Below, piece after piece: positions 60,970 to 64,000 of a DNA stretch of 64,000 nucleotides; the stretch's first letter is position 1, and the number at the start of each line of letters is the position of its first letter. Source of the stretch: Bacteroidales bacterium UBA4360 (GTDB taxonomy: Bacteria > Bacteroidota > Bacteroidia > Bacteroidales > UBA932); NCBI GenBank assembly GCA_002393945.1, contig DGSO01000001.1, positions 23,566 through 87,565 of the forward strand. The letters are read 5' to 3'. The translations under genes and the position numbers were made by a program. The notes beneath the pieces are model-generated. The model saw nothing but the letters and a program-made list of their open reading frames with translations, made no database searches and was not told the DNA's origin.

Positions 60970-61989
60970 CTATAAATGATGCATTTGTATGGGGGCCGAT
61001 AATTCTTCTATTTTTCGGATTTCATCTTCCGTAAACGCCGTATTTTCAACGGCCTTGAGGTTATCGGCAATTTGTGCCACGGAACTTGCTCCAATAATGA
61101 CAGAAACCACCCTTTGGTCATGGATGAGCCAGCTGAGGGCCATTTCGGCAAGGGTCTGTCCCCTCTCTGCGGCCAGGCTGTTCAGGCCAGTGAGGGCTTT
61201 CATCATTTCGGGGGTCAGCATCTCCGGCTTCAGGAATTTGGCCTTGGCCATGCGGGAATCGGCAGGAATGCCGTTCAGGTAGCGGTTGGAAAGAAGGCCC
61301 TGCTGGAGAGGTGAGAAGGAGATGAAGCCGGTGCCCTTTTCCTTGCAGAGATCTATGAGGCCGGTGCTCTGGGGGGTGCGGTCGATGATATTGTATCGGT
61401 CCTGGTAGAGAAGGCACGGGACATCCCTTGCGGCGAGGTAGTCGAATGCCTCGCGGGCCTTGTCGGCAGGATACCTTGAAAGGCCGACATAGAGGGCCTT
61501 GCCCTGCTTCACAATATCTACGAGCGCCTGCATGGTTTCTTCAATCGGGGTGTTGGGGTCGTACCTGTGGGAGTAGAATACGTCCACATAGTCCAGTTTC
61601 ATGCGCCTCAAACTCTGGTCGAGGCTTGCCATCAGGTATTTGCGGGAGCCGAAGTTCCCGTAAGGACCGGGCCACATGTCCCATCCGGCTTTTGTGCTGA
61701 TGAGGAGTTCATCCCTGTACGGACGGAAGGAACTATCCATCAATCGGCCGAAGTTTTCCTCTGCGGTGCCGTATTCAGGGCCGTAATTGTTGGCAAGGTC
61801 AAAATGGCATATACCGTTGTCAAAGGCATAATGGGCCATCGCCTTGACGTTTTCCATGGTGCTGTGGGAGCCGAAGTTGTGCCACAGGCCAAGGGCCACG
61901 ACGGGGATCTGTATGCCGGAACGGCCGCATCGGCGGTATAGCATGGAATCATATCTTCCCTCATTCGCAGAATAAACAGGAGCAATCAT
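60970..61989 (-). CDS. aldo/keto reductase, YghZ/GPR type
   Basis: A 339-aa TIM-barrel NADPH-dependent reductase. The start fits YghZ homologues (MIAPVYSANEGRYDSMLYRR). The catalytic tetrad is visible: Asp and Tyr in HFDLANNYGP, Lys in LLISTKAGWDMWPGPYG and His in DVFYSHRYD. The YghZ subgroup reduces L-glyceraldehyde 3-phosphate and detoxifies methylglyoxal. It is divergent from the membrane-protein gene at 62086. Confidence 0.88.
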   Translation of the reverse strand: MIAPVYSANEGRYDSMLYRRCGRSGIQIPVVALGLWHNFGSHSTMENVKAMAHYAFDNGICHFDLANNYGPEYGTAEENFGRLMDSSFRPYRDELLISTKAGWDMWPGPYGNFGSRKYLMASLDQSLRRMKLDYVDVFYSHRYDPNTPIEETMQALVDIVKQGKALYVGLSRYPADKAREAFDYLAARDVPCLLYQDRYNIIDRTPQSTGLIDLCKEKGTGFISFSPLQQGLLSNRYLNGIPADSRMAKAKFLKPEMLTPEMMKALTGLNSLAAERGQTLAEMALSWLIHDQRVVSVIIGASSVAQIADNLKAVENTAFTEDEIRKIEELSAPIQMHHL

Positions 61990-62085
61990 AGTTCAAGTGT
62001 TTTATATCGGCAAATATAGCAAAAAACTCATTGTCGGTAAGGAAATTATTTGCAACTTTGCGGGCTTATTAAAAATATAGTGACA

Positions 62086-62454
62086 ATGCAAGGACTATGG
62101 ACTGTTCTGATGCTGGTGCTGTCCAACATCTTCATGACCTTTGCCTGGTACGGGCATCTCAAATTGAGCGAGATGAAAATATCTGACGGATGGCCGCTTA
62201 TAGTCGTCATCCTGTTTTCATGGGGCATCGCATTCTTCGAATACTGCCTCACCGTGCCGGCAAACAGGATAGGCTTTTCCGGCAACGGAGGTCCGTTCAA
62301 CCTGCTGCAGCTGAAAGTGATTCAGGAAGTGATTTCGCTCACTGTATTCACCATAATAGTGATGTTCATATTCAAGGGCCAGACCATACAGTGGAACCAC
62401 ATCGCCGCATTCGGCTGCCTTGTACTGGCCGTATTCTTCGTTTTCCTCAAATAG
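62086..62454 (+). CDS. DMT-family membrane protein, DUF486-like
   Basis: The product is 122 aa from the ATG at 62086. Four transmembrane helices are apparent, starting LWTVLMLVLSNIFMTFAWYGHL, then PLIVVILFSWGIAFFEYCL, VISLTVFTIIVMFIF and HIAAFGCLVLAVFFVFL. The PANRIGF and FNLLQLKVIQE loop is typical of the DUF486 family. Small drug/metabolite-transporter-like proteins of this type have no proven substrate. Confidence 0.85.
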   Translation: MQGLWTVLMLVLSNIFMTFAWYGHLKLSEMKISDGWPLIVVILFSWGIAFFEYCLTVPANRIGFSGNGGPFNLLQLKVIQEVISLTVFTIIVMFIFKGQTIQWNHIAAFGCLVLAVFFVFLK

Positions 62455-62464
62455 TTTTTTTTCG

Positions 62465-62472
62465 TATATTTG
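62465..62472 (+). promoter_or_regulatory. -7 element (TATATTTG) before the PepC-like gene
   Basis: Matches TAnnTTTG, 19 nt before the ATG at 62492. The -33 region overlaps the end of the DUF486 gene and is not a clear match. Confidence 0.45.
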
Positions 62473-62491
62473 GAAAAACTATTTTTCCGAT

Positions 62492-63886
62492 ATGAAGAAA
62501 ACCATCTGTTTTGCAGCAGCTCTGTTGCTGATTATTCCGGCACTTGCACAGAAACCTGCCGGAGATCCCAAGGGCGGCATTTCCGCAAGCCTTCTGAGTG
62601 AAATCAGTTCGGCTTACGAAGGTTCGGCAAGCGACAAAGCTCTCCGCAATGCGCTGAATACCACTCCAATCAACGTGCTGGCGGCATCGGCAGAAAAGAC
62701 TGCAATGATCGACACCCACTTCAGCAACGAGGTCACCACGAAGGGCCGCACCAACCAGCTTTCTTCGGGCCGCTGCTGGCTTTTCACCGGCCTCAACGTC
62801 CTCCGTGCCCGCATGATTGAAAAACACGACCTGGGCGCCTTCACCTTCTCCCAGAATTATCTGTTCTTCTATGACCAGCTGGAGAAGGCGAACCTGTTCC
62901 TGCAGGCTGTCATCGACACAAGGGACCTTCCCCTTGACGACCGCAAGGTAGACTGGCTTTTCTCCAATCCCATCGGCGACGGAGGCCAGTTTACTGGGGT
63001 TTCCAACCTTATCATGAAATATGGTGTGGTCCCCTCTGACGCCATGCCGGAGACTTATTCTGCAAACAACACTTCGCAGATGAGTTCCCAGATAAAGAAT
63101 AAACTCCGCGAAGACGGCCTGGCCCTCCGTGCAGCCAAGCCCAAGGAACTCCAGTCGATGAAGGTGTCGATGCTGAAGGAAATCTACAGAATCCTTGCAC
63201 TGTGCCTTGGCGTTCCTCCCACTGAGTTCAACTGGACACGCTATAACTCAAAAGGAGAATTCGTAAGCTCCAAGACCTATACGCCCAAGGGCTTCTATGA
63301 TGAGTTCATCGGCGAGGACCTTGAGAACAATTACATCATGGTCATGAACAACCCTGCCGTAGAGTACAACAAGGTCTATGAAATCGAGTATGACAGGCAC
63401 GTCTATGACGGGCAGAACTGGATATACGTCAATCTGCCGATCGAAAAGATAAAGGAAATGGCCATCGCCTCCATCAAGGACAACACCGCCCTGTACTTCT
63501 CATGCGACGTGGGCAAATTCCTGGACAGGAAGCGCGGCATTGCCGATATTGACAACTTCGACTACGAATCCCTCCTGGGCGTCAGTTTCGGAATGGACAA
63601 GAAGCAGCGCATCCAGACCCACGCCAGCGGTTCCACCCACGCCATGACCCTCATCGCCGTGGACCTCAAGGACGGCCAGCCCCAGAAATGGATGGTGGAA
63701 AACAGCTGGGGTGCCGACAGCGGCTACAAAGGCAACATCATCATGACCGACCAGTGGTTCAACGAATACATGTTCCGCCTTGTGGTAGAGAAGAAATACG
63801 TCCCTGCCGATGTCCTCTCCCTCCTCCGGCAGAAGCCCGTCATGCTCCCCTCCTGGGACCCCATGTTCTCCATGGAAGAAGACTGA
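62492..63886 (+). CDS. exported C1-type peptidase, bleomycin hydrolase/PepC family
   Basis: The product is 464 aa from the ATG at 62492, which gives a Sec signal (ICFAAALLLIIPALAQ). The catalytic Cys lies in QLSSGRCWLFTGLNVLR, the His in GSTHAMTLIAV and the Asn in VENSWGADSGYKG, the papain-like triad of aminopeptidase C/bleomycin hydrolase. Cytoplasmic PepC enzymes of other phyla lack a signal peptide. Export here suggests a periplasmic or surface aminopeptidase that trims imported peptides. Confidence 0.9.
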   Translation: MKKTICFAAALLLIIPALAQKPAGDPKGGISASLLSEISSAYEGSASDKALRNALNTTPINVLAASAEKTAMIDTHFSNEVTTKGRTNQLSSGRCWLFTGLNVLRARMIEKHDLGAFTFSQNYLFFYDQLEKANLFLQAVIDTRDLPLDDRKVDWLFSNPIGDGGQFTGVSNLIMKYGVVPSDAMPETYSANNTSQMSSQIKNKLREDGLALRAAKPKELQSMKVSMLKEIYRILALCLGVPPTEFNWTRYNSKGEFVSSKTYTPKGFYDEFIGEDLENNYIMVMNNPAVEYNKVYEIEYDRHVYDGQNWIYVNLPIEKIKEMAIASIKDNTALYFSCDVGKFLDRKRGIADIDNFDYESLLGVSFGMDKKQRIQTHASGSTHAMTLIAVDLKDGQPQKWMVENSWGADSGYKGNIIMTDQWFNEYMFRLVVEKKYVPADVLSLLRQKPVMLPSWDPMFSMEED

Positions 63887-63932
63887 CACTCCCCTTTCCA
63901 CCGCCCGGTATCTGAAATTGATTTAAAAAAAG

Positions 63933-63963
63933 TTTGCAAAGTCCAAAAATCTCCTTATCTTTG
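63933..63963 (+). promoter_or_regulatory. consensus Bacteroidota promoter before the partial tRNA
   Basis: TTTG at 63933-63936, a 19-nt spacer, and TATCTTTG at 63956-63963, the full vegetative-sigma consensus of this phylum. Transcription would start about 8 nt before the tRNA. Confidence 0.85.
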
Positions 63964-63978
63964 CATTCCCAAAACGAT

Positions 63979-64000
63979 GGTGCTGTAGCTCAGATGGTAG
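63979..64000 (+). tRNA. tRNA gene, 5' end only
   Basis: GGTGCTG (acceptor) is followed by TA, then GCTCAGATGGTAG (D arm and loop), where the window ends. The anticodon is beyond the edge, so the amino acid cannot be assigned. Confidence 0.8.

Overview
The window looks like a chromosomal segment of a Bacteroidales bacterium. The evidence is a SusC/SusD pair, many lipoproteins with BACON, DUF5689, fimbrillin-like and GLUG domains, a DUF6377-type regulator, a full Na+-translocating NADH:quinone reductase operon, and Bacteroidota-type promoters (TTTG, 19-20 nt, TAnnTTTG). The clearest promoter precedes the partial tRNA at the right end. The genus cannot be fixed from sequence alone; a moderately GC-rich gut Bacteroidales is my guess.

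Left third (1-32783), all genes on the minus strand: a polysaccharide-utilisation-like region. In transcription order it holds a calcineurin-like phosphoesterase lipoprotein and a membrane-spanning TPR/HTH regulator, then a terminator and a promoter. Next come an EEP-family phosphoesterase, an unknown lipoprotein, SusC, SusD, three surface lipoproteins, a 41-aa small protein, a fimbrillin-like/EEP fusion and a 1502-aa lipoprotein with about 29 GLUG repeats. After a short break a second run begins with a 56-aa small protein. It continues with a 1474-aa GLUG lipoprotein, a second fimbrillin-like/EEP fusion, an alkaline-phosphatase-superfamily phosphodiesterase with a LamG-like domain, a GH28-like beta-helix protein, a fourth EEP lipoprotein and a GH39-like glycosidase cut by the window edge. 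Six predicted phosphoesterases around one SusCD pair suggest a phosphodiester-containing substrate, either extracellular DNA or a phosphorylated glycan. This is inference.

The break between the two runs (11349-12050) is dense in repeats. It holds an intact antitoxin gene, a decayed YafQ-type toxin pseudogene with its catalytic residues still readable, and about 30-nt imperfect inverted repeats flanking that pair. It also holds a dispersed hairpin repeat whose relative is inserted in frame inside uvrA, and a 39-nt GC-rich hairpin found at the same distance after both GLUG genes. The two fimbrillin/EEP genes share a 782-bp nearly identical segment.

Middle (32784-45326): tRNA-Gly(CCC), glutamine synthetase, an alpha/beta hydrolase lipoprotein, a PcrA/UvrD helicase, an Omp85-like outer-membrane barrel and nqrABCDEF.

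Right (45323-64000): two fimbria-related lipoproteins; a surface-glycan locus with rfbD, rfbC, an ATP-grasp enzyme, a sugar epimerase, a WecE-like aminotransferase and glycosyltransferases. Four of the glycan genes are translationally chained behind uvrA. Then an outer-membrane barrel protein, an aldo/keto reductase, a DMT-family membrane protein, a secreted PepC-like peptidase, and the first 22 nt of a tRNA.
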